Notes: generated from the letters alone by a model not told the origin. DNA of 64,000 bases from an uncultured Alphaproteobacteria bacterium (GCA_947305255.1 CAMZDE010000001.1:32043-96042); one strand, 5' to 3'; positions 1 through 9,533 are shown, counted from the first letter of the stretch. Numbers and translations are program-made.

Positions 1-1086
1 TGAAACCTTGCCCTGCTTTGCCAAAGCCTGAATCAAAGCATTCGACCCCGCCAAACGTGCCATAGAACCGTTACGAATCTGGTCTTCGGAATAATATGTT
101 CCTGCGATTCCACCTTCTGCACCAATGCTGGTCACTTCGGCTGCTTTATTAGACAACACCGCGACATTCATCGTGCTGGCACCTGTTATAGTTGGCGTAC
201 TGGGGGTGGCAACGATATTCAAGCCCGACGCAGAATTTACCGCCGCCGCCAAATTCAACCCAAAAGCAGATTCATTAGACAACGAAACCTGTAACACTTT
301 GACATCTATCGTCACCAATTGCGACAAGCGTTTATTTTGTCTTTCGATATAACTCGCTACACGGGTCAATATAGATGGCGCCGCCGTCACAGTGATTGTT
401 CCCAAACTACGTGACACAGTAAATTGTGCGTTTCTTGCACCATTTATAATAGATGTAATCGTTTGTTCGATTTCGTCCCATTCATTTAATGACGAACGCA
501 ATGCGATATTACTGCCGTCATCTGACGATACAGATGAATTATATTCAACATCTGTCCCCAACGCATATAAAGTATATGTACGCGTTTCTGTTTCATAGAA
601 AACGATTGATCCGTTTTCATAATACCATAACAAATCTAAATCTGTCGCAATTTGAGACAACAACCCAGACAATTTACCGGTATATGCAACGTCCACAGTT
701 CTCTTTAATTTTTCAGCATCAACCTGACTATCTATTTTTACCGGAATCCCAGTAATAGAATTTATGTCATTTGCCAAAACCTGTAACGTCACAGGCGTAT
801 TTAATAAAATAGTCACCCCTGTATCTGTTTCATATTTTGATGGCAAATTGTTTTTATGTTCCAAAAGTGTTGATTTATTACCCAACCAAACACCTTCTGA
901 CATAGATACAGTATCATTACTGGCGACATTTGCCGTTGGGTGTTTTGATTTTTCGAACGCTTCATACGCATTCACAAAACTCTGGTCCACAGCCGCAGAC
1001 ACCTTGGCCGATTCATGCAACGTACACCCCGCCACAGTCATCATGGCCATCAATCCCACAAAACAAACATATAAACGATTTGTCAT
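1..1086 (-). CDS. Type IVb pilus secretin, PilN/TcpC-like lipoprotein (3' end outside window)
   Basis: An open frame starts at 1086 and stays open to base 1, so at least 362 codons are present and the C-terminal part lies outside the window. AGGAGA precedes the ATG. The first 21 residues form a lipoprotein signal ending in a VAGC lipobox. A short secretin N-domain lies near residues 100-150 (TLQVLANDINSITGIPVKI), followed by secretin-type segments such as VTIDVKVLQVSL near residue 265. Secretins of this class form the outer-membrane pore of type IVb and R64-like pili. The adjacent upstream gene encodes a TcpQ-domain protein, the usual secretin partner, which supports the call. The pore-forming barrel would be encoded beyond the edge. 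Confidence 0.82.
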   Translation of the reverse strand, partial: MTNRLYVCFVGLMAMMTVAGCTLHESAKVSAAVDQSFVNAYEAFEKSKHPTANVASNDTVSMSEGVWLGNKSTLLEHKNNLPSKYETDTGVTILLNTPVTLQVLANDINSITGIPVKIDSQVDAEKLKRTVDVAYTGKLSGLLSQIATDLDLLWYYENGSIVFYETETRTYTLYALGTDVEYNSSVSSDDGSNIALRSSLNEWDEIEQTITSIINGARNAQFTVSRSLGTITVTAAPSILTRVASYIERQNKRLSQLVTIDVKVLQVSLSNESAFGLNLAAAVNSASGLNIVATPSTPTITGASTMNVAVLSNKAAEVTSIGAEGGIAGTYYSEDQIRNGSMARLAGSNALIQALAKQGKVS

Positions 1087-1119
1087 ATTTTATCTCCTAC
1101 GACTCTTGTCCCAAAAAAT

Positions 1120-2061
1120 TTATTCTATGGTCGATATGACCAAAACCCGATTTCCTTTGTAAAATTTCGCATACGGTGCAGGCATCGCACGTTCAAAATT
1201 ACGAACCAGCGCAGACGCAACATCTACAAAACGCCCCTTAAATACAGCACTGGCCTCTATCGGATATTCACGTGGTGTTGTCCAAACCAAATCCCAACCT
1301 TCTTTGTCACACCAATTTCTTAAAACTTCCTGCAAAGTCTGGCCCGACGCAACAACCCATGAACGAACTTCGTTTTCAACGAACGCAGGCGCAGCATCAT
1401 CAACATCTTCGTTCACGTTAATGATAACATTTGCACCGTCTTTAACAACGCTATCTTGGGCCGGCTTTTCAGCAACAAAACCCGCGCGTTCCGCAAACGC
1501 GATATAAGAATCAGGCCGTTTATTGCAAATTCTGCGCGGGCTGCGTGACATAGACAAAACAGTTCCGCCATCATCTTCCATCATTTCACGTTGCAACAAT
1601 GGCATTTCAGCATCATTCACACATTCATAATCAAACCCAGCTGGAATTTGTTGGCCATTATAAATATTCGCCCCCCCAGACCAGCCAGTTCCAATCGCAG
1701 AACCCGCCATGTTTATGTTATTTTCAATAACCAAACCCGAACCAATTTTTGAAACAATCTTTAATTCACCATCGGGACATTCACCACTATCACACGCGAT
1801 TTTGAAATCCGCATCGGTCCCAGCAATCGGCCAAATCGGCACAGGCTGTTGTTCAACATACGTCACATTTGTTGGTTCGTAATAATTCGCGTTTTCATAA
1901 CGTTGTTCAACGACGGTTTCTTCACGAACGGTGTTATCTTGTTCTTGCTGGTCGTAATCATAGAACACCTCTGACGTAACAACCTGTTGTGGCAAATCCG
2001 CCCCAAAGGCAACGCCAGACACCAAAACCGCCAAAAATGCGAAATAAAATCTATGTAACAT
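1120..2061 (-). CDS. TcpQ-domain type IVb pilus assembly protein
   Basis: The 313-residue product has a signal peptide (MLHRFYFAFLAVLVSGVAFG, cleavage before ADLPQQ). The start at 2061 is preferred over an ATG at 2076 because the AGGAAAG ribosome site lies between the two. The last 80 residues match the TcpQ/PilL pattern: VVASGQTLQEVL, then WDLVW, YPIEASAVFKGRF and a terminal NRVLVIST strand. The middle is low in recognisable motifs and holds several cysteines. TcpQ proteins help the secretin reach and assemble in the outer membrane. The gene lies 33 bp upstream of the secretin gene on the same strand, so the two probably share a transcript. Confidence 0.75.
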   Translation of the reverse strand: MLHRFYFAFLAVLVSGVAFGADLPQQVVTSEVFYDYDQQEQDNTVREETVVEQRYENANYYEPTNVTYVEQQPVPIWPIAGTDADFKIACDSGECPDGELKIVSKIGSGLVIENNINMAGSAIGTGWSGGANIYNGQQIPAGFDYECVNDAEMPLLQREMMEDDGGTVLSMSRSPRRICNKRPDSYIAFAERAGFVAEKPAQDSVVKDGANVIINVNEDVDDAAPAFVENEVRSWVVASGQTLQEVLRNWCDKEGWDLVWTTPREYPIEASAVFKGRFVDVASALVRNFERAMPAPYAKFYKGNRVLVISTIE

Positions 2062-2239
2062 ATTCTTTCCTTTCATCTATTATTATTCAATTATATCAAT
2101 TTGACCGAATCAGTGCAAGACATAAAACACACATTTTTAATAAAAAAATAAAATTAAAAAAACATGCAAGATAAAATCGCACGAATCGATAAAACATGTT
2201 ATACTAAAACCCGAAAGAATACAAAAAACAGGTAAAAAC

Positions 2240-2782
2240 ATGGAAAATACGATTATTTTAATTCTGGTTTCCGCGTCCACATTGTTCGGCTGCGTCGGAA
2301 TTTTGTTTGCAATCATTTTGAACAAGCGTTCAAACGAAATGTCAAAAACACTGGTTCACCAATACAATTTGATTGTGAAAATTCAAAATATATTGAAAAA
2401 CAGAATCTCTGTGAACGACACAACTGACAAGGCTGAAATAATCTACCAAGATTTATTGCAAGATTTAATTCCAATAATGGCATCAATGGACGTTATGCCG
2501 CGTGCAACATCTGAACACCCGTTGTGGCGCGCATTGGGCGGAATTATGGATGAATACGCAAAAAATCCATTTGTTCTGGAAAAATTGCGCCGCGCAATAA
2601 AATTGGATTCAAATATCGCGCGTAACATTACACATTACCTGAACCGCGCAAACATGTTTTTACAACATATGGCAACAAATGATTCTGATGGAATATTGGC
2701 AACAACTTTCACTGACGGCCTATTGGGGCAATCTTTGACATTTTTTGCTCAGGCCCAAGCATTGGCAACAACTGATAAATGA
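2240..2782 (+). CDS. Hypothetical single-pass membrane protein upstream of sufB
   Basis: The product has 180 residues and is not recognised. One membrane segment lies at about residues 3-27, followed by a basic stretch (NKRSNEM) and a mostly helical soluble part. This topology suggests an inner-membrane anchor with a cytoplasmic domain. AGGT lies just before the ATG, and a TATACT hexamer at 2200-2205 could be the operon's -10 element. Its TGA stop overlaps the ATG of sufB (ATGA), so the two are translationally coupled. That context suggests a link to Fe-S assembly, but nothing in the protein shows one. Confidence 0.6.
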   Translation: MENTIILILVSASTLFGCVGILFAIILNKRSNEMSKTLVHQYNLIVKIQNILKNRISVNDTTDKAEIIYQDLLQDLIPIMASMDVMPRATSEHPLWRALGGIMDEYAKNPFVLEKLRRAIKLDSNIARNITHYLNRANMFLQHMATNDSDGILATTFTDGLLGQSLTFFAQAQALATTDK

Positions 2783-4119
2783 AACATTTGAACGAAAAAC
2801 TTATTCGCGAAATATCAAAAAAGCGTCATGAACCAGAATGGTTATTGGCATGGCGAATTGACGCGTTTCATAAATGGCAGAAAATGGTTGAACCACATTG
2901 GGCTGAAATCAACTATGATGTAATAGATTATGATTCTCTGAATTATTACAATGAACAAAAAGTAATTGATAATTCTGAATTAAAATCAACGTATGAAAAA
3001 ATGGGATTGCCCGAATCTGAACAGCGCGCCCTTTTGGGAATGGCCACAGATACTGTGATTGATAGCAAATCCGTGCATACGTCATACACCGACGAATTAA
3101 AAAGATTGGGCATAATATTTTTACCATTATCCGAAGCGGTCAAACAATATCCTGATTTGGTTCGCAAATATCTGGGGTCTGTAGTTCCAAATAACGATAA
3201 TTTTTTCGCCGCATTGAACGCCGCTGTTTTTTCAGACGGAACATTTGTCTATGTTCCAAAAGATACAAAATGTCCGATTGATTTGGCCAGTTATTTTCGC
3301 ATAGAAACTGCAAAAATCGGCCAATTTGAACGAACACTGATTGTCGCTGACGCGGGTGCAACTTTATCGTACATGGAAGGATGCAGCGCACCCCGCCGCC
3401 CTAACCATCAATTACATAGCGGTGTTGTTGAAATAATTGTTCACGATAATGCGCATGTAAAATATGCGACTGTGCAAAATTGGTATGCGGGCGATTCCGC
3501 CGTATACAACGATTTTGACAAAACACAAAATGGCATATTAAATTTCGTTACAAAACGTGGAAAATGCTTTAACAATGCCGGATTGGATTGGACACAGATT
3601 GAGATAGGATCCAGTGCAACATGGAAATATCCATCAACAATTTTAGAGGGAGATAATTCGCATAGTGATTTTTATTCTCTGTCAATTACGCGCGGCACGC
3701 AACAGGCGGACACAGGAACAAAAATGATTCATTTGGGTGACAACACCAAATCAAATATTGTTTCATACGGTGTGGCAACTGGTCATTCGCGTCAAACGTT
3801 TCGTAGTCTGGTTTTATTTTCCGGTCACAACGGCAAAAACGCCTGTAAATGTGATAGTCGTATCATCGGAAATTCTGCGACCGCGAATACGATACCAACC
3901 GTTGTGCATAACAACGCGACGAACGAACAATCCCACGAAGCGACAACCGGTGCAATCGATGCAGACGCCCTGCTCTATCTGGAACAAAGCGGTATTGATA
4001 CAGACGACGCAATCGCTTTGATTGTCGGTTCCATGGCATCGCCCATAATATCCAGATTACCAATGGAATTTTTGGTAGAATCAAAACAACTTATACAAAT
4101 GGCATTAAAAAAAGAATAA
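2779..4119 (+). CDS. sufB: Fe-S cluster assembly scaffold SufB
   Basis: The 446-residue protein matches the SufB/SufD family over the right-handed beta-helix core and the C-terminal helical region (GIDTDDAIALIVGSMASPII, then LPMEFLVESKQLI). The family's reactive cysteine is present in the CKCD motif, followed by a conserved glutamate in SHEATTGAIDADAL. SufB works with SufC and normally SufD as the scaffold on which Fe-S clusters are built. It is shorter than the roughly 495-residue enterobacterial protein, mainly at the N-terminus. It is coupled to the upstream gene by ATGA overlap and followed 5 bp later by sufC. No sufD occurs here or in the sufS cluster at 26 kb. Confidence 0.95.
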   Translation: MKHLNEKLIREISKKRHEPEWLLAWRIDAFHKWQKMVEPHWAEINYDVIDYDSLNYYNEQKVIDNSELKSTYEKMGLPESEQRALLGMATDTVIDSKSVHTSYTDELKRLGIIFLPLSEAVKQYPDLVRKYLGSVVPNNDNFFAALNAAVFSDGTFVYVPKDTKCPIDLASYFRIETAKIGQFERTLIVADAGATLSYMEGCSAPRRPNHQLHSGVVEIIVHDNAHVKYATVQNWYAGDSAVYNDFDKTQNGILNFVTKRGKCFNNAGLDWTQIEIGSSATWKYPSTILEGDNSHSDFYSLSITRGTQQADTGTKMIHLGDNTKSNIVSYGVATGHSRQTFRSLVLFSGHNGKNACKCDSRIIGNSATANTIPTVVHNNATNEQSHEATTGAIDADALLYLEQSGIDTDDAIALIVGSMASPIISRLPMEFLVESKQLIQMALKKE

Positions 4120-4124
4120 ATAAA

Positions 4125-4802
4125 ATGTTAGAAATAAAAAATCTTTGTGTATCACTAGATAAAAAACCATTATTGACCGATATAAATATGGTTGTGCATG
4201 ACGGCGCCCGCCATAGAATTGCCGGACATAACGGTTCTGGAAAATCAACATTGGTGAACGTTATCGCTGGAAACCCGATGTATACAATCGATAGTGGTAA
4301 AATATTATTCAATGGAATTGATATAACAAAAGAAAACACAACAACGCGTGCATTGATGGGCATTTTTTTGGGCGCACAAAATGTACCTGAAATCCCTGGG
4401 CTGACGATTTTAAGTTTCTTAAAACATTCAATGATTGCACACAAACATTTTGATTCAGCCCAAGATTTATCCATGGGTGAATTCCTTGAAAAATTAGAAG
4501 CGGCACGCGAACAATTACACATACCCAAAGAATGGCTTAACCGTTGCATAAACGTCGGTTTTTCAGGTGGCGAACGCAAACGCATTATGTTATTACGATT
4601 GATTTTAACCAATCCAAAACTCGCTATTTTGGACGAACCGGATTCGGGGGCCGATGCCGATGTTCAACAGCAAATTATTGACGTAATAAACAATATGCCG
4701 AACACGACATTTTTGTTCATTTCACATCAAAATGGTTTTTCGTCGAAAATTGATGTATCTGAAACAACCACTTTGAATGATGGACGAATTGTGATAGAAT
4801 AA
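4125..4802 (+). CDS. sufC: Fe-S cluster assembly ATPase SufC
   Basis: This 225-residue ABC-type ATPase has a Walker A motif GHNGSGKST at residues 34-42, a signature FSGGERKR near 148 and a Walker B LAILDEPDSGAD near 170, which is the SufC-specific form. It powers the SufB scaffold complex in the cytoplasm. It lies directly behind sufB. Two further membrane-protein genes follow on the same strand. Confidence 0.95.
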   Translation: MLEIKNLCVSLDKKPLLTDINMVVHDGARHRIAGHNGSGKSTLVNVIAGNPMYTIDSGKILFNGIDITKENTTTRALMGIFLGAQNVPEIPGLTILSFLKHSMIAHKHFDSAQDLSMGEFLEKLEAAREQLHIPKEWLNRCINVGFSGGERKRIMLLRLILTNPKLAILDEPDSGADADVQQQIIDVINNMPNTTFLFISHQNGFSSKIDVSETTTLNDGRIVIE

Positions 4803-4832
4803 TAGTAACCCTATAACCAAAGGATGAAAATT

Positions 4833-5735
4833 ATGCCAGCAAAAAAACAAATTAAAAAATCTGTAAAAACGCGGACAACGGGCGCAAAAACGATCAAAGC
4901 AAAGAACAATTCTTTGCGCGCATGGCTGTTTGATAAACCAGTTATGTTTGCCCTGTTATCTTTCACTGTATCGGTTCTGATAACATTTTTGTATTCGGTA
5001 ATATCCGCAGTGTTTAATATATCTGCAACGACACCATTGGTATTTTTATTGGTCATCGCTTTCTGTTGGACAATATATTATATGATAAAAAAATTGCCAC
5101 ATAACGATATGTATCGCGACGATTTTATCGCGATAACAAACGGGTGCAGTTTAATTACTATATTGATTCCAATTATTACATTGTTCGCTGTGGGATATGA
5201 CGCGCGCATATTGCAGTATAGATTTATGTGGCTTTACGCATATCATCCTGTGACTTTGTGGGTTATTGGTATTTTTGCAGTATTGCTATACCTCTATGTG
5301 TTTGGCGTCACAGTATCTAATATTTACGCAAAATATAAACGCGCAACACAAATCGGCATATCAAAGAAAATGGTTATCGCAACTATGCCATTTGCGTTTC
5401 TGTTGGCGTGGACACCAGGGTATTTGATTCCAGATTCTAAACGTAATTCTAATCTGACAATCAAATCAAAATGGTATGCAAAATTCAACAAATGGGTTGT
5501 GGCAAACGCAACAAATACTTTGTTCATGTTCTTGCTCTTTGTTTTGTTGAATAATCTGTTTTCTGGGATTTTGTCATTATTGCTGACGGGTGGATTACTT
5601 GTAATCTATGCATTATGGAATTTGAAATATAAAAACAAATTTATGAAAACCATAAACCAAAATTATGCTTGGGTTGCCGTAGGCATCAACGTCGCAATCT
5701 TGCTTATCGCACTGTTGCGTATGTTGTTACGTTAA
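4833..5735 (+). CDS. Hypothetical polytopic membrane protein
   Basis: This 300-residue protein has a strongly basic N-terminal tail (about 30 residues rich in K, R, T) followed by several hydrophobic segments, about seven by eye, starting near residue 40 and ending close to the C-terminus. The start at 4833 is chosen because AAAGGA sits 7-10 bp upstream. The ATG at 4824 overlaps that site. No family is recognised. The gene lies in the suf operon, 30 bp after sufC and 26 bp before the AI-2E family transporter gene. Confidence 0.6.
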   Translation: MPAKKQIKKSVKTRTTGAKTIKAKNNSLRAWLFDKPVMFALLSFTVSVLITFLYSVISAVFNISATTPLVFLLVIAFCWTIYYMIKKLPHNDMYRDDFIAITNGCSLITILIPIITLFAVGYDARILQYRFMWLYAYHPVTLWVIGIFAVLLYLYVFGVTVSNIYAKYKRATQIGISKKMVIATMPFAFLLAWTPGYLIPDSKRNSNLTIKSKWYAKFNKWVVANATNTLFMFLLFVLLNNLFSGILSLLLTGGLLVIYALWNLKYKNKFMKTINQNYAWVAVGINVAILLIALLRMLLR

Positions 5736-5761
5736 AACGAAAAAATCAGGGGCTTTTGAAA

Positions 5762-6808
5762 ATGCATAATGTGATAACTGTTTTGGCAATAATATTTTGT
5801 CTGTGGATTGGTCGTTCACTTTTTATTCCACTGTTGGTCGCAACATTTTTGTGGTATTTAATGAACGCTATCGCTGCGTATTATAGACGTATTATGCCAT
5901 GTTATCGGGACAATGCGTGTTCATATAAACATTTAAGCGTTGCCTATGATTGGTTATCAAAGATATTGTCTGTATTAACAGTGGGGCTGTTTTTGTATCT
6001 ATTTGCAACACAAATAAAACCTATGTTATGGGAATTATACAATGCAACCCCTGTGTTACAGCAAAAATTATTAGTATTTTCACAATTCATATCGAATAAA
6101 ATTGGAATTGGTTTTGATATAAATCTGGTTCCAAACCTGCCCCAAATTGCCAGCATTATTGGTTCATCTCTTGCTGGATTGGCGACATCAACCGGAATGG
6201 TCATTATATATTTAATATTTATGTTCATTGAACAGAAAGCTTTTGCGAAAAAAATTGATTCATTACCATTATCAAAAATCAAAGCAAAAAAATTACGCTA
6301 TATTTTGACCAGCATTGATGAAAATATGAAAAAGTTTTTATTCACCAAAACGGCGATTTCTGCCGCCACAGGCGTCACATCATACATATTGTTAAAAATT
6401 ATAGGTCTGGAATACGCCAGCGTTTGGGCATTTATCCTTTTCTTGTTGAACTATATCCCAACAATCGGTTCGATTTTGGCATGCGCGTTGCCGATTGCAT
6501 ATGCGTTAATCAGTCACGACACATGGCATGTTCCAGTATTCACAACAATCGCTTTGGTGTTCGTAGAAACGGTGTTCGGGAACATATTGGATCCGAAAAT
6601 CACAGGTCGAACATTAAACCTATCGTCACTGGCCATTCTTATTAATTTGGTATTTTGGGGAATGTTGTGGGGACCGGCCGGAATGTTCTTTAGTGTGCCT
6701 ATATTGGTCGCGCTATACGTGACAACCGCGCAATTCGAATCAACACGTTGGATTGCGACATTATTGTCCGCAGATGGTAAAATCCCAGACGAAACACAAA
6801 GTGATTAA
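5762..6808 (+). CDS. AI-2E family transporter (PerM/YdiK-like)
   Basis: The 348-residue integral membrane protein has the layout of the AI-2E/PerM family: two N-terminal membrane segments, a soluble middle stretch, then a C-terminal membrane block containing LNYIPTIGSILACALPIAYA, GNILDPKITGRTLNLSSL and a GMLWGPAGMFFSVPI loop. Members export or exchange small solutes or ions, and the substrate cannot be told from sequence. The start at 5762 follows a CAGGGG-like site. The 3' end overlaps that of the convergent ruvX by 4 bp. Confidence 0.82.
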   Translation: MHNVITVLAIIFCLWIGRSLFIPLLVATFLWYLMNAIAAYYRRIMPCYRDNACSYKHLSVAYDWLSKILSVLTVGLFLYLFATQIKPMLWELYNATPVLQQKLLVFSQFISNKIGIGFDINLVPNLPQIASIIGSSLAGLATSTGMVIIYLIFMFIEQKAFAKKIDSLPLSKIKAKKLRYILTSIDENMKKFLFTKTAISAATGVTSYILLKIIGLEYASVWAFILFLLNYIPTIGSILACALPIAYALISHDTWHVPVFTTIALVFVETVFGNILDPKITGRTLNLSSLAILINLVFWGMLWGPAGMFFSVPILVALYVTTAQFESTRWIATLLSADGKIPDETQSD

Positions 6809-7251
6809 TTTCGCCGCAAAAGGCTTATTGCGTTTTCCAAAATAACACGCGCCGCCAAAGAATCCAATTCTGCCTTGATTTTTGCGACGTTTGTTTTACC
6901 CATATCTTGTTGCGCCGCCAAACTTGTCAGATTTTCTTCGACAAACAAAATTGGCAGATTTATTTGCGCCGCCAAAGATTCTGTAAAATCACGAACCATT
7001 TTGGTAGTATCTGAATCAGAACCGTCCGAATACACCGGCAATCCAATAACAACACCGACCGCGCCCTCTTCCTGTATCAAGTCCAAAACAGCCCCCACCA
7101 ATTCAGATTGTGATTTAACATCTATTTGGGGGCGCACAAAAACAAAATCACGCGTTTCATCAGACACAGCAACGCCGCATCTGCGCAGTCCCCAATCCAA
7201 ACCAATAATGCGCCCAACGCGCGGAAAATCCTTGTAATTATTAAAATTCAT
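6805..7251 (-). CDS. ruvX: Putative pre-16S rRNA nuclease YqgF/RuvX
   Basis: The 148-residue RNase H-fold protein has the N-terminal motif GLDWGLRRCGVAVSD with the catalytic aspartate, GLPVYSDGSDSD in the middle and VEENLTSL near the third acidic site. Family members process the 5' end of 16S rRNA, and a Holliday-junction nuclease role has also been proposed. Start 7251 gives the normal family length. The gene is divergent from gatC, with 39 bp between the starts. Confidence 0.88.
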   Translation of the reverse strand: MNFNNYKDFPRVGRIIGLDWGLRRCGVAVSDETRDFVFVRPQIDVKSQSELVGAVLDLIQEEGAVGVVIGLPVYSDGSDSDTTKMVRDFTESLAAQINLPILFVEENLTSLAAQQDMGKTNVAKIKAELDSLAARVILENAISLLRRN

Positions 7252-7290
7252 TGTATAATTGCCTTTACTACAAAAATAATAGGATTCAAA

Positions 7291-7587
7291 ATGGCATTTA
7301 GCAAGCAACAATTAAAAAAATTTGCAAATTTAATCAAAATTGAAATATCTGATGAACAACTAGAATCCATGAACATTGATTCCGTTGTTGAATGGTTGGA
7401 TAAATTACAAAAAATCGATACAACCGGCGTTAAACCAATGTTATCACCGGCCGAACATAAATTGCCATTACGCGACGACGTTGTCACTGAACCAAATATG
7501 CGTGACGCAATTCTTGCAAACGATCCGGACAAAGCCGGCGTATCACGTGGCTATTTCGCAGTGCCAAAGGTTATGGATGGCGATTAA
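7291..7587 (+). CDS. gatC: Aspartyl/glutamyl-tRNA amidotransferase subunit C
   Basis: The 98-residue product has the GatC pattern: an N-terminal helical part with LKKFANLIKIEISDEQLE, a central hinge (DTTGVKPMLSP) and the C-terminal LPLRDDVVTEPNMRDAILANDP segment. GatC wraps around GatA and stabilises the GatCAB complex that amidates misacylated Glu-tRNA(Gln). AGGATT precedes the start. A small unknown gene separates it from gatA. Confidence 0.92.
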   Translation: MAFSKQQLKKFANLIKIEISDEQLESMNIDSVVEWLDKLQKIDTTGVKPMLSPAEHKLPLRDDVVTEPNMRDAILANDPDKAGVSRGYFAVPKVMDGD

Positions 7588-7652
7588 AAATACCATCACA
7601 CAAATAACAAGCAAATTACATTTACTAAATAAAAATTGAGGAATATTAAATT

Positions 7653-7895
7653 ATGCAATACATTGTCAAAGATCAAATATCTGTGTCACCACTTAACGAA
7701 AATTATCAACAATGCGATACAGAACACGCAAAATACCAGTTGGAAATTTATGGTGTTAAATCCAATGTTAACCCAAAGGTTGCGGTGGTTCGTAATTTTA
7801 ACAACAACCGTTTTTCGCACCCTATAAATTCTAAGGTGTGCGTGTCTGCACCATGTTATACAAACGGTATTTTATTGGAACAAATTCAAAGATAA
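7653..7895 (+). CDS. Hypothetical protein between gatC and gatA
   Basis: The 80-residue product is not recognised. It has no membrane segment, three cysteines and a central LEIYGVKSNVNPKVAVVRNF stretch with beta character. A good GAGGAA ribosome site lies before the ATG, the frame fits neatly between gatC and gatA, and all three run on the same strand, so translation is likely. It interrupts an otherwise standard gatCAB set, as do two other unknown genes after gatB. Confidence 0.55.
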   Translation: MQYIVKDQISVSPLNENYQQCDTEHAKYQLEIYGVKSNVNPKVAVVRNFNNNRFSHPINSKVCVSAPCYTNGILLEQIQR

Positions 7896-7945
7896 GAAAT
7901 TGTTTGCTGATAAATACAAAGATACAGAAAGATAGGAAAACAAAT

Positions 7946-9415
7946 ATGATAAACCTGACCATAATTGACGCATTAAAGAAATTGAAATCGCGCGAAATCG
8001 GCGCTTTGGAATTGATGCAGGCGCATTTAGACAGGATTGAAAAATATAATCCTGAATTAAACGCGTATATTACTGTCACGCGCGAACGTGCGCTGAATGA
8101 CGCGACTGCGGCGGCCGAACGCATTGCAAATGGTACTGCGCGTCCATTGGACGGCATTCCAATCGCGATGAAAGATTTGTTCGCAACACGTGGTATTCGC
8201 ACAACTGCGGCGTCAAGAATGCTCGAAAATTTTGTTCCTGAATACGAATCCACAATTTCACAAAAATTTATTGATGCGGGTTCTGTGTTGTTGGGTAAAT
8301 CAAATCTTGATGAATTCGCGATGGGAACATTTTCTAAAACATCTTATTTCGGCGCACCTGTCAATCCATGGCAACGCGAACATAAATTGACCGCCGGCGG
8401 TTCATCAGGTGGTTCAACATCTGCGGTCGCATCTGGAATGGCAATGGGTGCAACAGGTACAGATACTGGCGGTTCGATTCGTTTTCCATGTTCAATAACA
8501 GGATTGGTTGGCGTTAAACCAACCTATGGTTTGTGTTCACGTTGGGGCTGTGTAGCATTCGCATCCAGTCTTGACACACCTGGCCCAATTGCGCGCACTG
8601 TCGATGATGCGGCATTGTTATTATCGGTTATGGCGGGACACGATGCCAAAGATTCAACATCTGCACCAAACGCAAAATTCGACATTGATGGCGAATTACA
8701 ACCAATATTGGGCGATGGCAAAAAACTGCGCATCGGCGTTATCAAAGAATTTAATTCAGTTCAAATTTCCGAAGACATGAAAAAACTATTTGAACAACGC
8801 GTCAGCGATTTAAAATCTATGGGTGCCGAAATAGTAGAAGTTTCTATTCCAAACGTTTTGGATGCATTGGCAGCATACTATATTATCGCCCCAGCCGAAG
8901 CGTCATCAAATCTGGCGCGATATGACGGTATGAGATACGGCCTGCGCGTCGAAGGTGTTGATTTAGAAGACACATACAAAAAAACACGCGCTGCAGGTTT
9001 TGGCACAGAAGTCCAATGCCGTATGTTGATTGGCACCGCGGTTTTGTCATCTGAATCATATGAAGTTTATTTTATGCAGGCTGCACGTGTTCGTCGTATG
9101 ATATCAGATGCATTTAACAATGCATTTGATAAATGTGATTTAATTGTTTGCCCATCTGGTGCAAATACAGCCCTGCCATTGGATTCTGATTTGACGCCAC
9201 TTGAATATTATGCACTTGATTTGTTCACTGTCGCGATGAATCTGGCGGGGGTTCCGGCTGTATCCGTTCCATGTGGATTGGCATCAAACGGATTGCCATT
9301 AGGTATGCAAGTTGTCGGACGTCGTTTCGACGATATGCGTGTTTTACAATTGGCAAAACACATTGAAACCGCTGCGAACGTTGACAATCGTCCAACAGTA
9401 ATCATGGGTGAATAA
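7946..9415 (+). CDS. gatA: Glu-tRNA(Gln)/Asp-tRNA(Asn) amidotransferase subunit A
   Basis: The 489-residue amidase-signature protein has the Ser-cisSer-Lys triad elements: lysine in AMKDLFATRG and the serines in GGSSGGSTSAVASG and TGGSIRFPCSITGLVG. GatA releases ammonia from glutamine and channels it to GatB. Start 7946 follows GATAGGAAAA and gives normal family length, and the longer upstream frame overlaps the preceding small gene. It is separated from gatB by the tRNA-Phe locus, which lies on the opposite strand. Confidence 0.96.
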   Translation: MINLTIIDALKKLKSREIGALELMQAHLDRIEKYNPELNAYITVTRERALNDATAAAERIANGTARPLDGIPIAMKDLFATRGIRTTAASRMLENFVPEYESTISQKFIDAGSVLLGKSNLDEFAMGTFSKTSYFGAPVNPWQREHKLTAGGSSGGSTSAVASGMAMGATGTDTGGSIRFPCSITGLVGVKPTYGLCSRWGCVAFASSLDTPGPIARTVDDAALLLSVMAGHDAKDSTSAPNAKFDIDGELQPILGDGKKLRIGVIKEFNSVQISEDMKKLFEQRVSDLKSMGAEIVEVSIPNVLDALAAYYIIAPAEASSNLARYDGMRYGLRVEGVDLEDTYKKTRAAGFGTEVQCRMLIGTAVLSSESYEVYFMQAARVRRMISDAFNNAFDKCDLIVCPSGANTALPLDSDLTPLEYYALDLFTVAMNLAGVPAVSVPCGLASNGLPLGMQVVGRRFDDMRVLQLAKHIETAANVDNRPTVIMGE

Positions 9416-9446
9416 ATAATGTCGAGAAAATTTGGCAATAAAAAAA

Positions 9447-9480
9447 TGGTGGCCAGAAGTGGAATCGAACCACTGAGTAG
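9447..9480 (-). repeat. Partial tandem copy of the tRNA-Phe 3' half
   Basis: Bases from about 9447 repeat the 3' end of tRNA-Phe (CCA end, acceptor 3' strand and T-arm) exactly 87 bp before the intact gene. The upstream flank with the A-rich run is also shared, so the duplicated block begins near 9421. Beyond the T-arm the copy decays: a GGGATTTT remnant of the anticodon arm is still visible near 9482, but D-arm and 5' acceptor sequences are gone. It cannot fold as a tRNA. Confidence 0.8.
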
Positions 9481-9533
9481 TGGGATTTTTGCGTACATTG
9501 ATTCTATATCGGAAAAATTCTGCAATAAAAAAA

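Noticed and set aside
9447..9500. Second functional tRNA-Phe
   Set aside because: Only the 3' half is conserved. The D-arm and 5' acceptor are absent, so it cannot fold as a tRNA.
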